DNA of 64,000 nt from Nitrospira sp. (GCA_022226935.1 CP092081.1:1571332-1635331), one strand, 5' to 3'; positions 8,903 through 17,777 are shown, counted from the first letter of the stretch. Numbers and translations: made by a program. Notes: generated by a model from the letters alone, not told the origin.

Positions 8903-11132
8903 GCGACTGTCCCTCCGGTTTATCCTTCCCCTCTTGCTGGTCCTTGGCGTCGTGGCCTACAGCGTGGTGCCCTTAGTGGATTCCCTCACACTGAAGTGGT
9001 TCACGCGCGACCTCGAAAGCCGGTCCAAATTGCTGGCCAGCACGATGGAGGTGCCGCTGGCGGATTTGGTGGTCTCCCGCTCCCGCACGAAGATTTTTGC
9101 TTACTTCCATAAAGTGATTCAGGACGAACGGTTGTATGCGTTGGGCTTCTGCGATACGCAGCAACGGTTGATTTACCAGACGTTGACCTACCCGGATCAA
9201 TTGTCCTGCGAAAGCCTGGCGCACCTGGCGCCCGGCTCCTCGGAAGTGGTGGACTTCGCCCAAGGGCCGCTGCACGTGGTGGTCGCGACGATTCAATCAG
9301 GCGGCAAGGCGCAGGGCCGGTTGATGCTGGTCCATGACATGAGTTTCGTGCATCAGCGCAGCACCGACACCAAGTGGTACATCTTTTACTTGTTCGTCGG
9401 TCTCGCGGGGGTGATTTCGGCCGTCACCGTGCTGGTGGCGCAACTGAGTTGGCGAGGATGGGTCGCCGGGGTGCGGGCGATGTTGACCAGCAAGGGCTTG
9501 CCGGCAGAATCCAGCCAGGCCCATTCAGCGGAGTTGCACCCGGTGGCGCAAGATCTCCACGCACTGGTGAGGGAACTCGAAGCGGATCGCCGCATGCGGG
9601 ATGAGAGCCAGATCACCTGGAGCCCGGCCAGCCTCAAGACGATTCTCCATGAACACCTGTCGGGCGACGAAATTCTCATCGTGTCGAATCGGCAACCGTA
9701 TATCCACAACCGGCGCGGGCAAAAAGTCGAAGTCCAGGTGCCGGCCAGTGGGTTGGTTTCGGCCCTCGAGCCGGTGATGCGGGCCTGTTCGGGCGTATGG
9801 ATCGCTCACGGCAACGGATCCGCCGACAAGGAAGTGGTGGATAATCGGGACCATGTTCGGGTGCCGCCGGATCATCCCTCGTACGATATTCGTCGGATTT
9901 GGCTGTCGCCGGATGAGGAGTCCGGATTTTACTACGGCTTCTCCAACGAGGGGCTCTGGCCGCTGTGCCACAACGCGCATGTGCGGCCCACGTTCAGGAC
10001 CTCCGACTGGGAGCAATATGTCGCCGTCAACGAGCGGTTCGCGAAGGCGGTGGTCGAAGAAGCCAAGACCGATGATCCCGTCATCCTGGTGCAGGATTAT
10101 CACTTTGCGCTGCTGCCCAAGATGGTGCGGGAAAAGCTGCCGAACGCGACCATCATCATGTTCTGGCATATCCCCTGGCCCAACTCCGAAAGCTACGGCA
10201 TTTGCCCGTGGCGGCAGGAAATTCTGGAAGGATTGCTGGGCAGCAGTATCGTCGGGTTTCACACCCGCGAGCACGGCAACCATTTCTTGTCCTGTATCGA
10301 TCGTATTCTGGAAGCGCGCATCGACCGCGACTCATCGACCGTGTCGTATGGCGGCCGCTTGACGGCGGTGAACCCCTACCCCATTTCTATCGAGTGGCCG
10401 TCACGCTGGCTGGAGAACCAACGGCCTGTGCCGGATTGCCGAGTGCACATCCGCGAGCGACATGCCATGGGGCCCGATCGGCTGGTAGGAATCGGTGTCG
10501 ATCGATTGGACTACACGAAGGGGATCATCGAACGGTTTCTCGCGGTCGAACGGCTGTTTGAGCTGCAGCCGGAATGGGTCGGCAAGTTTTCCTTCATTCA
10601 GATTGCGGCCCCGAGCCGGACGATCATCGATCAGTATCAACATTTTCACGATCAGGTCTATGCCTTGGCGGAACGCATCAACAAGCGGTTCGGCCGCGAA
10701 GGGTATGAGCCGATCGTGCTGAAGGTGAAGCATCACGAGCCGCCGGATGTGTATGAGTATTATCGGGCCTCCGACCTGTGCTTCGTGACCAGTTTGCACG
10801 ACGGCATGAACTTGGTGGCCAAGGAGTTCATCGCGGCTCGCGATGATGAGCAGGGCGTCCTCATCCTCAGCCAATTTACCGGCGCGGCCCAGGAGCTGCC
10901 GGAAGCGCTGGTGGTCAATCCCTACGATATCGATCAATGCGCAGCGGCCTTGCACATGGCGCTGTCGATGGCGCCGAAAGAGCAGCGCGCCCGTATGCGG
11001 AGCATGCGCGGGCTGATTCAGGAATTTAATGTCTATCGATGGGCGGGCCGTATGCTCATGGATGCGGCCCGGATGCGCCGTCGCATTCGTGTCATGAAGC
11101 AGGTGGGACAGGCCTCGGGACGGGGGCGGTAG
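8901..11132 (+). CDS. otsA: Membrane-anchored trehalose-6-phosphate synthase with an N-terminal sensor-like region
   Basis: GT20 enzyme making trehalose-6-phosphate from UDP-glucose and glucose-6-phosphate. The glycosyltransferase occupies roughly residues 250-725, with [35 protein letters not shown] and [12 protein letters not shown]. Ahead of it lies an extension of about 240 residues: a TM helix at about 6-26, an extracytoplasmic domain of about 130 residues, a second TM at about 160-182, and a HAMP-like linker. That is the layout of a membrane receptor, fused here to a catalytic domain instead of a kinase. The start ATG has GGGAG 5 nt upstream, inside the opposing GH15 gene. otsB follows after 8 bp. 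Confidence 0.92.
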   Translation: MRLSLRFILPLLLVLGVVAYSVVPLVDSLTLKWFTRDLESRSKLLASTMEVPLADLVVSRSRTKIFAYFHKVIQDERLYALGFCDTQQRLIYQTLTYPDQLSCESLAHLAPGSSEVVDFAQGPLHVVVATIQSGGKAQGRLMLVHDMSFVHQRSTDTKWYIFYLFVGLAGVISAVTVLVAQLSWRGWVAGVRAMLTSKGLPAESSQAHSAELHPVAQDLHALVRELEADRRMRDESQITWSPASLKTILHEHLSGDEILIVSNRQPYIHNRRGQKVEVQVPASGLVSALEPVMRACSGVWIAHGNGSADKEVVDNRDHVRVPPDHPSYDIRRIWLSPDEESGFYYGFSNEGLWPLCHNAHVRPTFRTSDWEQYVAVNERFAKAVVEEAKTDDPVILVQDYHFALLPKMVREKLPNATIIMFWHIPWPNSESYGICPWRQEILEGLLGSSIVGFHTREHGNHFLSCIDRILEARIDRDSSTVSYGGRLTAVNPYPISIEWPSRWLENQRPVPDCRVHIRERHAMGPDRLVGIGVDRLDYTKGIIERFLAVERLFELQPEWVGKFSFIQIAAPSRTIIDQYQHFHDQVYALAERINKRFGREGYEPIVLKVKHHEPPDVYEYYRASDLCFVTSLHDGMNLVAKEFIAARDDEQGVLILSQFTGAAQELPEALVVNPYDIDQCAAALHMALSMAPKEQRARMRSMRGLIQEFNVYRWAGRMLMDAARMRRRIRVMKQVGQASGRGR

Positions 11133-11140
11133 TCACGCCG

Positions 11141-11914
11141 ATGCAGGACGTGTTCAGTGCTCAAGGGAAGCGTGTCCTCGACCGGCTAGCCAGTCAGGGA
11201 GGCTCTCTCTTTGCCTTCGATTTTGACGGCACGCTGGCGCGCATTGTCCAGGATCGGCATGCCGCAGGTCTGACGGAATCCACGCGCCAGGCCCTCCACG
11301 ATCTAGCCATCGTCGCGCCGACCGCGATCATTTCCGGACGTTCTCTTGCGGACCTCAGCCCCCGCGTGAAAGGAATTTCCGCTCATCTCATCGGCAATCA
11401 CGGGTTAGAGGGCTTGCACGCGTCAGAGCGAGTGATGCAGCAAGCTCAAGACTGTTGCCGCGCATGGTTGAATGCCGTGACGAAAGATGACCGCGAGCTG
11501 ACGCGGGCCGGCGTCGTGGTGGAAGATAAAATGTATTCCCTCACTTTCCACTATCGGCAGGCCTGGTCGCCGGCGGCCGCGCGGGAAACGATCTTTCATG
11601 TCGTGTCCACGCTGCTTCCTGCGCCCCGACTGGTGCTAGGAAAAGCGGTGGTGAACGCCATTCCTTCCGGCAATCTGCACAAGGGGACGGCCATGCTGGA
11701 GTTGATGCATCAACTCCAGACATCCGCCGCGCTCTATGTGGGAGACGACGATACGGATGAGGATGTGTTTTCGCTGCCGGACGAACGCATTGTTTCGGTG
11801 CGGGTGGGAAAAAAGGCGGCGACCGCCGCGCAATGGTACCTCACGCGGCAGTCGCAGATCGGACAGTTGCTGCAGTATCTTACCGGGGCGCGCGCCCGCG
11901 CCGTATCGGCCTAA
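11141..11914 (+). CDS. otsB: Trehalose-6-phosphate phosphatase
   Basis: HAD-superfamily phosphatase that removes phosphate from trehalose-6-phosphate, completing the OtsAB route. Motif I is DFDGT at residues 27-31, ISGRS is motif II, and GDDDTDEDVF carries the motif IV acidic residues. The 257-residue length is normal. ATG 11141 lies 8 bp after the otsA stop, so the pair forms an operon. The 3' end overlaps the convergent macro-domain gene by 4 bp. Confidence 0.92.
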   Translation: MQDVFSAQGKRVLDRLASQGGSLFAFDFDGTLARIVQDRHAAGLTESTRQALHDLAIVAPTAIISGRSLADLSPRVKGISAHLIGNHGLEGLHASERVMQQAQDCCRAWLNAVTKDDRELTRAGVVVEDKMYSLTFHYRQAWSPAAARETIFHVVSTLLPAPRLVLGKAVVNAIPSGNLHKGTAMLELMHQLQTSAALYVGDDDTDEDVFSLPDERIVSVRVGKKAATAAQWYLTRQSQIGQLLQYLTGARARAVSA

Positions 11915-12396
11915 GCTTCTTGCGCGGAGACTCCTTTCTTGTACAGTCCATACACGTAGACGGGAATGTGCAGCTCTTTCAAGGCCTGTTGGAGCAAGGG
12001 ATAGACTTTTTCCCATTCCAGTCCACCTACTCCTGTAGCCAGACGAGGGAGCGCCAGGCTCTTGACCTGATGTTCCTGCAGTTCCTTTTTTAGCGCCTGC
12101 AGCGCATGATTGACGTTGGGGAGCGTCGCCTTCCCGGGATGATCCTGGTCGGTGGCCGGCGCCTCCTGCGTAAATAAATTGATAATGACGGGAGAGTTCG
12201 GGCCTTTCCACGACCAAGCGCCGCCCGGTTTGGGATTGTAGGTCTGGCAGTAATGGCGAAAGTCTTTGTACATGCCCGGCCACTGCTCGCGAAGCGACAA
12301 GGCCAAGCCCTGCTTGAAATTGTCATGGGGCGCAATACCATGCGCGATCGCGCCGGCGGTGGATAACAGGATGTCTCCGCTTACTTCCTTGAGCAT
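11911..12396 (-). CDS. Macro-domain protein (ADP-ribose binding/hydrolysing)
   Basis: Single macro domain of 161 residues. GDILLSTAGAIAHGIA contains the adenine/ribose-binding start of the fold, and LALPRLATGVGGLEW is the phosphate-binding loop. Its pattern resembles the stand-alone TARG1/ALC1-like class, whose members remove ADP-ribose from proteins or process ADP-ribose-1''-phosphate. It converges with otsB. No ADP-ribosyltransferase toxin partner is visible next to it, so a housekeeping repair role is more likely than a toxin-antitoxin role. Confidence 0.82.
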   Translation of the reverse strand: MLKEVSGDILLSTAGAIAHGIAPHDNFKQGLALSLREQWPGMYKDFRHYCQTYNPKPGGAWSWKGPNSPVIINLFTQEAPATDQDHPGKATLPNVNHALQALKKELQEHQVKSLALPRLATGVGGLEWEKVYPLLQQALKELHIPVYVYGLYKKGVSAQEA

Positions 12397-12577
12397 GACC
12401 GATGCCTCCTTGATGGGTGAAAGACCTGTTTATCACATAAGGCTGTGCCCGCTTCAATCAACTGATCGCCGGAAAGAAATTTTTCCGTACCCGTGAAGGC
12501 GACTGATTTGATCGCCGACCGGTGTGCGTTGCCCGTGGTCCTGGATGTTGCAGGAAAATCAGTGTAGGAGGAGCACA

Positions 12578-13396
12578 ATGGAGAGGTATCGTATCAAGCC
12601 CGGTTGCCGCCCATCGCTCAAACGGTTTGATCCCGACGAGACCGGATCCTACAAAAAGAACGAGGCCGGGAAGGCCAAGGCCAAAACCGCCACGGCCGCG
12701 CATATTGCAAAGCTCGATCAGTTGCAGGAACGGCTGTATGCCAACCGCACGCGCGCCTTGCTGATCATTCTCCAAGGCATGGACACGAGCGGCAAGGACG
12801 GCACGATCAAGCATGTCATGTCCGGCGTGAACCCGCAGGGCTGCCGCGTCGCCTCCTTTAAGGCGCCGAGCGAGAAGGAACTCGAACAGGATTTCTTGTG
12901 GCGGATTCATCAAGAAGTGCCGCCCAAAGGGTACATCGGCATTTTTAACCGATCGCAGTATGAAGACGTGTTGATCACGCGCGTGCATGGTCTGGTGTCG
13001 AAAAAGGTCGTCACGCAGCGATTCAATCAGATCAATGAATTCGAAGAGTTATTAGTCGAAAACGGCACGGCTCTCATCAAACTGTTCCTGCACATTTCCA
13101 AAGACGAGCAAAAAGTGCGTCTCACCGAACGCATCTGTAATCCGGAGAAGCGTTGGAAATTCAGCGAGGGTGACCTGGAAGAGCGGAAACTGTGGGACGA
13201 CTACATGACGGCGTTTGAGGACCTCATGGCGGCGACCAGTACCGAGTGCGCGCCCTGGTACATCGTGCCTGCGAATCGCAAATGGTATCGGAATCTGGTT
13301 GTTGCTGAGCTCGTGGTGCAGGCGCTTAACGGGATGAACCTCTCCACCCCGCCGGCTCTCAAAGGCGTGCATTTCGATCGGCTCACGATTGACTGA
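12578..13396 (+). CDS. ppk2: Polyphosphate kinase 2 family protein
   Basis: PPK2 transfers phosphate from polyphosphate to nucleotides. The Walker A loop GMDTSGKDGT is at residues 67-76, and the lid/Walker B part reads IFNRSQYEDVLITRVH. The N-terminal RYRIKPGCRPSLKRFDP and the stretch CNPEKRWKFSEGDLEER resemble class III enzymes, which can phosphorylate both AMP and ADP; the class call is from memory of family members. Length is 272 residues from ATG 12578, which follows AGGAGGAG at 12566-12573. It could recycle AMP or store energy from polyphosphate. Confidence 0.9.
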   Translation: MERYRIKPGCRPSLKRFDPDETGSYKKNEAGKAKAKTATAAHIAKLDQLQERLYANRTRALLIILQGMDTSGKDGTIKHVMSGVNPQGCRVASFKAPSEKELEQDFLWRIHQEVPPKGYIGIFNRSQYEDVLITRVHGLVSKKVVTQRFNQINEFEELLVENGTALIKLFLHISKDEQKVRLTERICNPEKRWKFSEGDLEERKLWDDYMTAFEDLMAATSTECAPWYIVPANRKWYRNLVVAELVVQALNGMNLSTPPALKGVHFDRLTID

Positions 13397-13491
13397 GAGC
13401 CGTCCGCGCAGTGCCATCTGGCATCGTCCGCAGGGCTCGGCTACACTGGCGAGCCTGAGTCGTGTGTCTACCTTAACCAGGAGCGTCGAGC

Positions 13492-14364
13492 ATGCGAAGG
13501 AAACCGGCTCTTTTGATCGGCCTCGTCCTGAGCCTCACTGCCCTTCCGGTCTACGCGGGAGATTTTGAAGGCGTGATCCAGATGAAAACCAGTCATGTGG
13601 ATACCGGCACATCGGGCACCATGAGTTGGTATCTCAAAGGTGACCGGGGCCGCATGGAAATGTCCCGGACGGACGGTCAAGCACAAGTCATGCTGTTTGA
13701 CGGCAAAACCAGGACGATGCAGATGGGGATGCCGGGACAGAAGTCCTACATGGAGATCAGTCTGGAGGGAGATCGCGGTGACCATCTGAAGGAGTTGCTC
13801 GACACACAGAGCGTCGAGCGCACCGGCAAGACCGACAAGATCGCCGGGTATACCTGCGAGGTGTGGCGGATCACCCATAAGGAACAGCATCGTGCCAAGA
13901 GCGAATTGTGTGTGGCGAAAGGATTTGGGAAAGCTGCCACGTTCTGGATCGATCCGAAGGAGGCTCGACGCTCCTCTCAGCCTGCCTGGGTCAAGCAACT
14001 GGTCGAAGAGGGAGGCTTCGGCCTCCGGAGCATCCAATACGACGGGGCAGGTAAGGAATCGGTCCGCATGGAAGTAGTCAGTATCGAGAAGAAAACCTTG
14101 GACGCGAGTCTGTTTGTCTTTCCTGCCGATTGGGCGAAGCACGACATGTCGGGGTTCCAAGAACGGATGAAGGCCATGCGGGAGCAGAAGAAGGAAGGCG
14201 AGGCAGATGTCTCGAAGATGATCGAAGAGAGGAAGAAGCGAAAGGCTGCGCGAGGCAAGACCGGCGAAGTATCCGGAAGAGACGAACAGCCGGCGGATAT
14301 GAAAGAACTGATGAAGCAGTTCGGCGAGGCCATGAAGAAGCAGCAACCGCAGGGCGGACAATAA
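13492..14364 (+). CDS. Secreted DUF4412-like protein, copy 1
   Basis: A signal peptide (residues 1-22, ending VYAGDFEG) exports the protein. The mature part is a beta-rich domain with FEGVIQMKTSH, SWYLKGDRGRMEM, KIAGYTCEVWRI and a Cys pair around CEVW/LCVAKG. This is the layout of DUF4412-type envelope proteins of unknown role. The last 75 residues are highly charged (Lys/Glu/Arg/Gln) and probably helical. The next gene is a paralogue lacking that tail, so the two arose by tandem duplication. AGGAG precedes the start. Confidence 0.72.
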   Translation: MRRKPALLIGLVLSLTALPVYAGDFEGVIQMKTSHVDTGTSGTMSWYLKGDRGRMEMSRTDGQAQVMLFDGKTRTMQMGMPGQKSYMEISLEGDRGDHLKELLDTQSVERTGKTDKIAGYTCEVWRITHKEQHRAKSELCVAKGFGKAATFWIDPKEARRSSQPAWVKQLVEEGGFGLRSIQYDGAGKESVRMEVVSIEKKTLDASLFVFPADWAKHDMSGFQERMKAMREQKKEGEADVSKMIEERKKRKAARGKTGEVSGRDEQPADMKELMKQFGEAMKKQQPQGGQ

Positions 14365-14401
14365 TCCGGAATCCGGCGCGTCTGTGTCGAAAGGAGTGGG
14401 C

Positions 14402-15127
14402 ATGCGTGCTGTCATGGCGGGAATGTTAGGAGGCATTCTGCTGGCGGGTATTGCGGCGGCGGACGATTTCGAAGGGATCATCGTCCTGCATGAAACGAGT
14501 GACGGGACGACTGTCCAGCAGCAATGGTTTCTGAAGGGCGACCGGCTGCGCTTTGAAGAGAGCGGCCAGGATGTGGAAAAAGGCGCCATGATTTTCGACG
14601 CCAAGAAGAAGCTCATGTACAACCTTCGGCACGACGACAAGATATACCTGGAGATCTCCACCACCGAACGCTCGAAAGTCGCGCCGGATGGGCCTGACGA
14701 CACCGTGGTCGTGAAAACCGGAACAAGCGATAAGGCAGCAGGGTATACGTGCGAGATCTATCAGACTACCAACAAATCGGACGGCAGCACCGGTGAAGTC
14801 TGCATGGCACGAGGGATCGGCAACGCTGCCCTGTCCGGGATGATGAGCGCGCAAGCCGGGGGTGCGTCGCTATTGCCGGCATGGATGCAGGAGATGTTCA
14901 GGGACGGAGGCTTTCCGGTCAAGGGTGTGGATCGTAGTAGCCAGGGAAAGGAGGAAGCGCGTTGGGAAGCCGTCAAGATCGAAAGGAAGCGCCTCGACGA
15001 CACGTTGTTTTTGCCGCCCGCCGATTATCAGAAGCAAGAGATGACCGTCATCACGCCCGAGTCGGACAGTGATCCGAAATCGGATCCGTCCATGGGGAAC
15101 CGAGAGAATCGGCGCGAGACCCGATGA
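14402..15127 (+). CDS. Secreted DUF4412-like protein, copy 2
   Basis: Paralogue of the preceding gene: DDFEGIIVLHETSDGT, QWFLKGDRLRFEE, KAAGYTCEIYQT and EVCMARGIG align with it. A signal peptide ends near residue 20. ATG 14402 is chosen because AAGGAG lies 5 nt upstream; the in-frame GTG at 14384 would place the ribosome site inside the gene. It sits 37 bp after copy 1, probably on the same transcript. The charged C-terminal extension of copy 1 is replaced by a short acidic tail. Confidence 0.72.
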   Translation: MRAVMAGMLGGILLAGIAAADDFEGIIVLHETSDGTTVQQQWFLKGDRLRFEESGQDVEKGAMIFDAKKKLMYNLRHDDKIYLEISTTERSKVAPDGPDDTVVVKTGTSDKAAGYTCEIYQTTNKSDGSTGEVCMARGIGNAALSGMMSAQAGGASLLPAWMQEMFRDGGFPVKGVDRSSQGKEEARWEAVKIERKRLDDTLFLPPADYQKQEMTVITPESDSDPKSDPSMGNRENRRETR

Positions 15128-15151
15128 AGGAGGGCCTGGGGATTCCCCCTG

Positions 15152-15180
15152 TTGACAAGATTTTTGAGGGGGCGTAGATA
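15152..15180 (+). promoter_or_regulatory. Sigma70-type promoter of tiny-ORF unit A
   Basis: A perfect -35 TTGACA at 15152-15157, a 17-nt spacer, and a -10 TAGATA at 15175-15180. It begins 24 bp after the DUF4412 stop, so the downstream unit is independently transcribed. Confidence 0.65.
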
Positions 15181-15286
15181 GAGTTGGCGGCCCGAATTTT
15201 CCTTGTCTCAAGTGGAAGACCGGACAGACCGCGCGGCTGCCATCTAGATCTTCCACACATTCCCGCCACAGAGAGGAGGGTGGACG

Positions 15287-15331
15287 ATGACCGATACCAC
15301 GCCACCTGGCCTGTACGGCCTGTCGAATTGA
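15287..15331 (+). CDS. 14-residue ORF of tandem unit A
   Basis: ATG 15287 is preceded by GAGGAGGG with good spacing and opens a 14-codon frame, MTDTTPPGLYGLSN, ending at TGA 15329-15331. It begins about 107 nt after the promoter at 15152-15180. A related unit 517 bp further on has the same layout and a peptide with TPP at the same position. After the stop both units keep related sequence (GGCGG, then TCGTCGGT). No function is known. It may be a translated micropeptide, or part of a dual-function RNA of about 0.4 kb. Confidence 0.5.
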   Translation: MTDTTPPGLYGLSN

Positions 15332-15560
15332 AGGCGGTTTTCTCGTCGGTGTTGCCCAAGTTTTCCATCGCAGATGCCACAAGGCATTCCACGATGCGTC
15401 AAATGCGCATTCCGGCGCCATGCCACTGAGTGGGGAGCTTGGTTGACGACCGTGAAGCGTCACCCGCGTGAGTGTGATCGCTAGTTCCCCGGCGAGATGT
15501 CTTCCGCTGTTGATCAACTCGGCAGGTCTTGTGCGGGCCGCCTACATACACAAAGCCTTC

Positions 15561-15610
15561 GGCGTCCTAAGCGCCACACGCGGGCTCCCGTCAGGCACGG
15601 GGGCCCGTGT
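15561..15610 (+). terminator. Hairpin pair ending unit A
   Basis: GGCGTCCTAAGCGCC (15561-15575) folds as a 4-bp stem with loop TCCTAAG. It is followed by an imperfect GC-rich hairpin at 15576-15610 with ACACG/CGTGT at its base. The same small hairpin precedes the terminator of unit B. There is no strong T-run here. Confidence 0.5.
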
Positions 15611-15673
15611 TGTATGGGGACCTTCACGGCAGACACGAGATATGGGGAAAAATGACTAGGGCCGATTTTCTTG

Positions 15674-15702
15674 TTGACAGAGTTTTCTAACGAGCGTAAG
15701 AG
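15674..15702 (+). promoter_or_regulatory. Sigma70-type promoter of tiny-ORF unit B
   Basis: TTGACA at 15674-15679, a 17-nt spacer, and TAAGAG at 15697-15702. The -35, the spacing and the following G/T-rich bases resemble the unit A promoter. Confidence 0.6.
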
Positions 15703-15803
15703 GGAAATTGTAAGCTTCAAAGACTGTGTTAACCGTGACGAGGCGATGAACAGTGCGCGCCTGTTCGTGGACCTCGCCACTCCTCAACCGGGGAGGTTCA
15801 CGC

Positions 15804-15848
15804 ATGGAAGAACTTACGCCGCCGGACTGCAACGGCCCGCAGAGTTGA
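15804..15848 (+). CDS. 14-residue ORF of tandem unit B
   Basis: ATG 15804 follows GGGGAGG with 7-nt spacing. The frame reads MEELTPPDCNGPQS and ends at TGA 15846-15848, exactly the same length as its counterpart in unit A. Both have TPP at positions 5-7 and a Gly at position 11. The coding DNA shares ACGCC-CC-GG and ACGGCC at equivalent places. After the stop, GGCGG and TCGTCGGT are kept, and in this copy TCGGTC/GACCGA forms a perfect hairpin. Function unknown. Confidence 0.5.
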   Translation: MEELTPPDCNGPQS

Positions 15849-16060
15849 GGGCGGGCTGATCGTCGGTCGTGCTGACCGATCCTTCCCTGGCTTGTGTCTC
15901 ATGACACTATCCGATCCAGGATAACAGCCACTGCAGAACGAAGGATTGAAGACAAGCACGAGGCACACCAGCATCCTGGGAATAACGTTCCCCCGACGAA
16001 CATCCTGATCATCCATCTGCTCGAACGGGTCTGGTCTGTCGGACAACCTATTTGACTGTA

Positions 16061-16117
16061 GGCGTCCCAAGCGCCAACCACGGGCGACCTCCCACCGCAG
16101 TGTAGGGTCGCCCGTGG
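16061..16117 (+). terminator. Hairpin plus intrinsic terminator ending unit B
   Basis: GGCGTCCCAAGCGCC (16061-16075) repeats the small hairpin of unit A. Directly after it CCACGGGCGACC (16078-16089) pairs perfectly with GGTCGCCCGTGG (16106-16117), a 12-bp stem followed by cattttaa. Unit B would give an RNA of roughly 410 nt. Confidence 0.7.
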
Positions 16118-16353
16118 CATTTTAAGCGAAGAATTTATTGACGTCTTGTTCTCTCCCCTTCCTTCAGCTGATGCCTCACCGTCCACCTCATGCTTGGACG
16201 AGGCTGCGGTAAGTGTGTTGGTCCACCATGTTGATCGAAATGGTGTCCGACCTGGTTCCCGGTCTCTTCATCCGCTCACAAAGGAAAGTGCGCCCCCTGT
16301 AAAGCAGCCTGCAGGAAGATCAGCGCGCGCTGTGAGAGCCGTCGGCGTGGCGA

Positions 16354-17016
16354 TCAGATGCGATCCGGATAGTCTGAGACAATGCCGTCCACACCCAATG
16401 CCCGCATGCGCCGGATGTCTGTCCAGTCGTTCACGGTGTAGACGAAGACTTGCCGCCCCAAGTCGTGGTAGGTCTGCAGCAGCGCGGGTGTTACTGTCGA
16501 ATAGTGTAATCCTACGTGAGAGGCGTTGAGGGCGACCACGTCGGCAACAGGGTCTAGAGGAAGGCGGCGATGCTGCAATACCATGATCTGTGCGGTGGAA
16601 TCGGCCTGTCGGACGCGATGGAGTTCCGCGATCAGAAACGAGGCATAGATGAGCGAATTGGAAAAGCCGACGCGTTTGACGATCGCGCAGGCCTCGTTGC
16701 CGATCCCCTCGACCTTCAATTCGAGAATGACCCCGATGGCCTTTCCGCAGATATCCAGCGCTTCTTCGAGCGTGGGGATACGTTGCCAATTGCCCGCGTC
16801 CAACCGTTGAACCTGCTCCAACGACATGTCGGCGAGATTGCCTGATTTGTTGGTAGTGCGATCAATGGTCTCATCGTGCAGCAACACGAGATGACCGTCG
16901 CTGGTTTCGCGCAGATCGATCTCCACGAAATCTGCGTGAAAGGATCGAGCTTTCCAAATGGCGGCGAGAGTATTTTCGGGAGCGTGGCCGGCGGCTCCGC
17001 GATGACCGATGCGCAG
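16354..17016 (-). CDS. Glycerophosphodiester phosphodiesterase; start codon unclear
   Basis: GDPD-family enzyme releasing glycerol-3-phosphate from phospholipid head-group diesters. EIDLRETSDGHLVLLHDETIDRTT, GVILELKVEG and FVYTVNDW are typical. The first conventional in-frame start is ATG 16926, but the essential GHRGAAGHAPENT motif is encoded upstream in the same frame. Between an in-frame TAG near 17113 and that motif there is no ATG, GTG or TTG. Either a rare start is used (CTG at 17016, or an ATC or ATT), or a small deletion has put the real start out of frame. ATGs at 17041 and 17071 exist in a different frame. The gene may therefore be damaged. Confidence 0.78.
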   Translation of the reverse strand: MRIGHRGAAGHAPENTLAAIWKARSFHADFVEIDLRETSDGHLVLLHDETIDRTTNKSGNLADMSLEQVQRLDAGNWQRIPTLEEALDICGKAIGVILELKVEGIGNEACAIVKRVGFSNSLIYASFLIAELHRVRQADSTAQIMVLQHRRLPLDPVADVVALNASHVGLHYSTVTPALLQTYHDLGRQVFVYTVNDWTDIRRMRALGVDGIVSDYPDRI

Positions 17017-17288
17017 GACGGAATCGATAGCGACCTCGCATGAGAAGGTCTGAAGGGTTCTCCCCGCCCATCCGTGACCAGGTCGAGAGGGGGTTTCTTT
17101 TCTAACCGCACTTCCCTACCATATTTTGCATATCTCTGCAAAGGCAGTTGAAGCCGACGGGATGTGTGGAGATGCAGGATGATCTCTGCAATCATGAGGC
17201 GAGCTGACGACGCGCGCCGAAGATGGCGTGAGGATTTTTCTGTCGAAGATGTATTCGCGAGTCACCCTTGCTGAAAAAGGAGGCTGCC

Positions 17289-17777
17289 ATGCTCGTTCAG
17301 GAAGTGATGTCTACCGGTGTGGTGACGGCCAAGCGCAATGAATCCGTCCGTTCCGTGGTGACCAAGATGCTCAGTCGCCATTGCGGCGCCATTCCCGTCG
17401 TGGAGGACGGCGACGTGTTGATCGGCATGGTGACCTTGCGTGATGTGTTGATTCCCCTCTATCCCAATTACGGCGAGTATATTCATGACAACGTGCATAG
17501 CCGCGATTTCGTGGAGATGGAGGAAGGGTATGCCGATGTGCTCTCGCAGCGCGTCGAAGAGGTGATGAGCTTGAATCCGCTGACGGTGTCCCCGCGCACT
17601 CCCGTGTTGGAAGCCGCGTCCTATATGGGCGTCAAGCATTTCCGCCGGATTCCGGTTGTCGACAAAGGCACGTTGGTTGGCATGGTCAGCGTGGGCGATA
17701 TCAATCGCGGTCTCTTTTTCGAGCGAGGCCATGCGGTGACCAACCAGTATCGGGTTGCGCAACCGTCCGGGCGGTAA
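17289..17777 (+). CDS. CBS-domain pair protein
   Basis: Two tandem CBS domains and nothing else (162 residues): VMSTGVVTAKRNESVRSVV to DVLIGMVTLRDVL, and VMSLNPLTVSPRTPVLEAA to GTLVGMVSVGDI. Such pairs bind adenine nucleotides and act as energy or redox sensors on partner proteins. ATG 17289 follows AAAAAGGAGG; an in-frame TTG at 17268 lies upstream of that ribosome site and is rejected. No partner is fused or obvious nearby. Confidence 0.9.
   Translation: MLVQEVMSTGVVTAKRNESVRSVVTKMLSRHCGAIPVVEDGDVLIGMVTLRDVLIPLYPNYGEYIHDNVHSRDFVEMEEGYADVLSQRVEEVMSLNPLTVSPRTPVLEAASYMGVKHFRRIPVVDKGTLVGMVSVGDINRGLFFERGHAVTNQYRVAQPSGR

Noticed and set aside
11911-12396. Macro-domain gene as antitoxin of a DarT-type pair
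   Set aside because: No ADP-ribosyltransferase gene lies next to it.
13468-14703. 411-codon minus-strand frame
   Set aside because: Antisense shadow across both DUF4412-like genes; Leu/His/Arg-rich composition.
15428-15660. Possible cobalamin riboswitch (GCCACTG and similar pieces near tiny-ORF unit A)
   Set aside because: The B12 box and conserved core are absent, and no downstream gene on the strand would be controlled.
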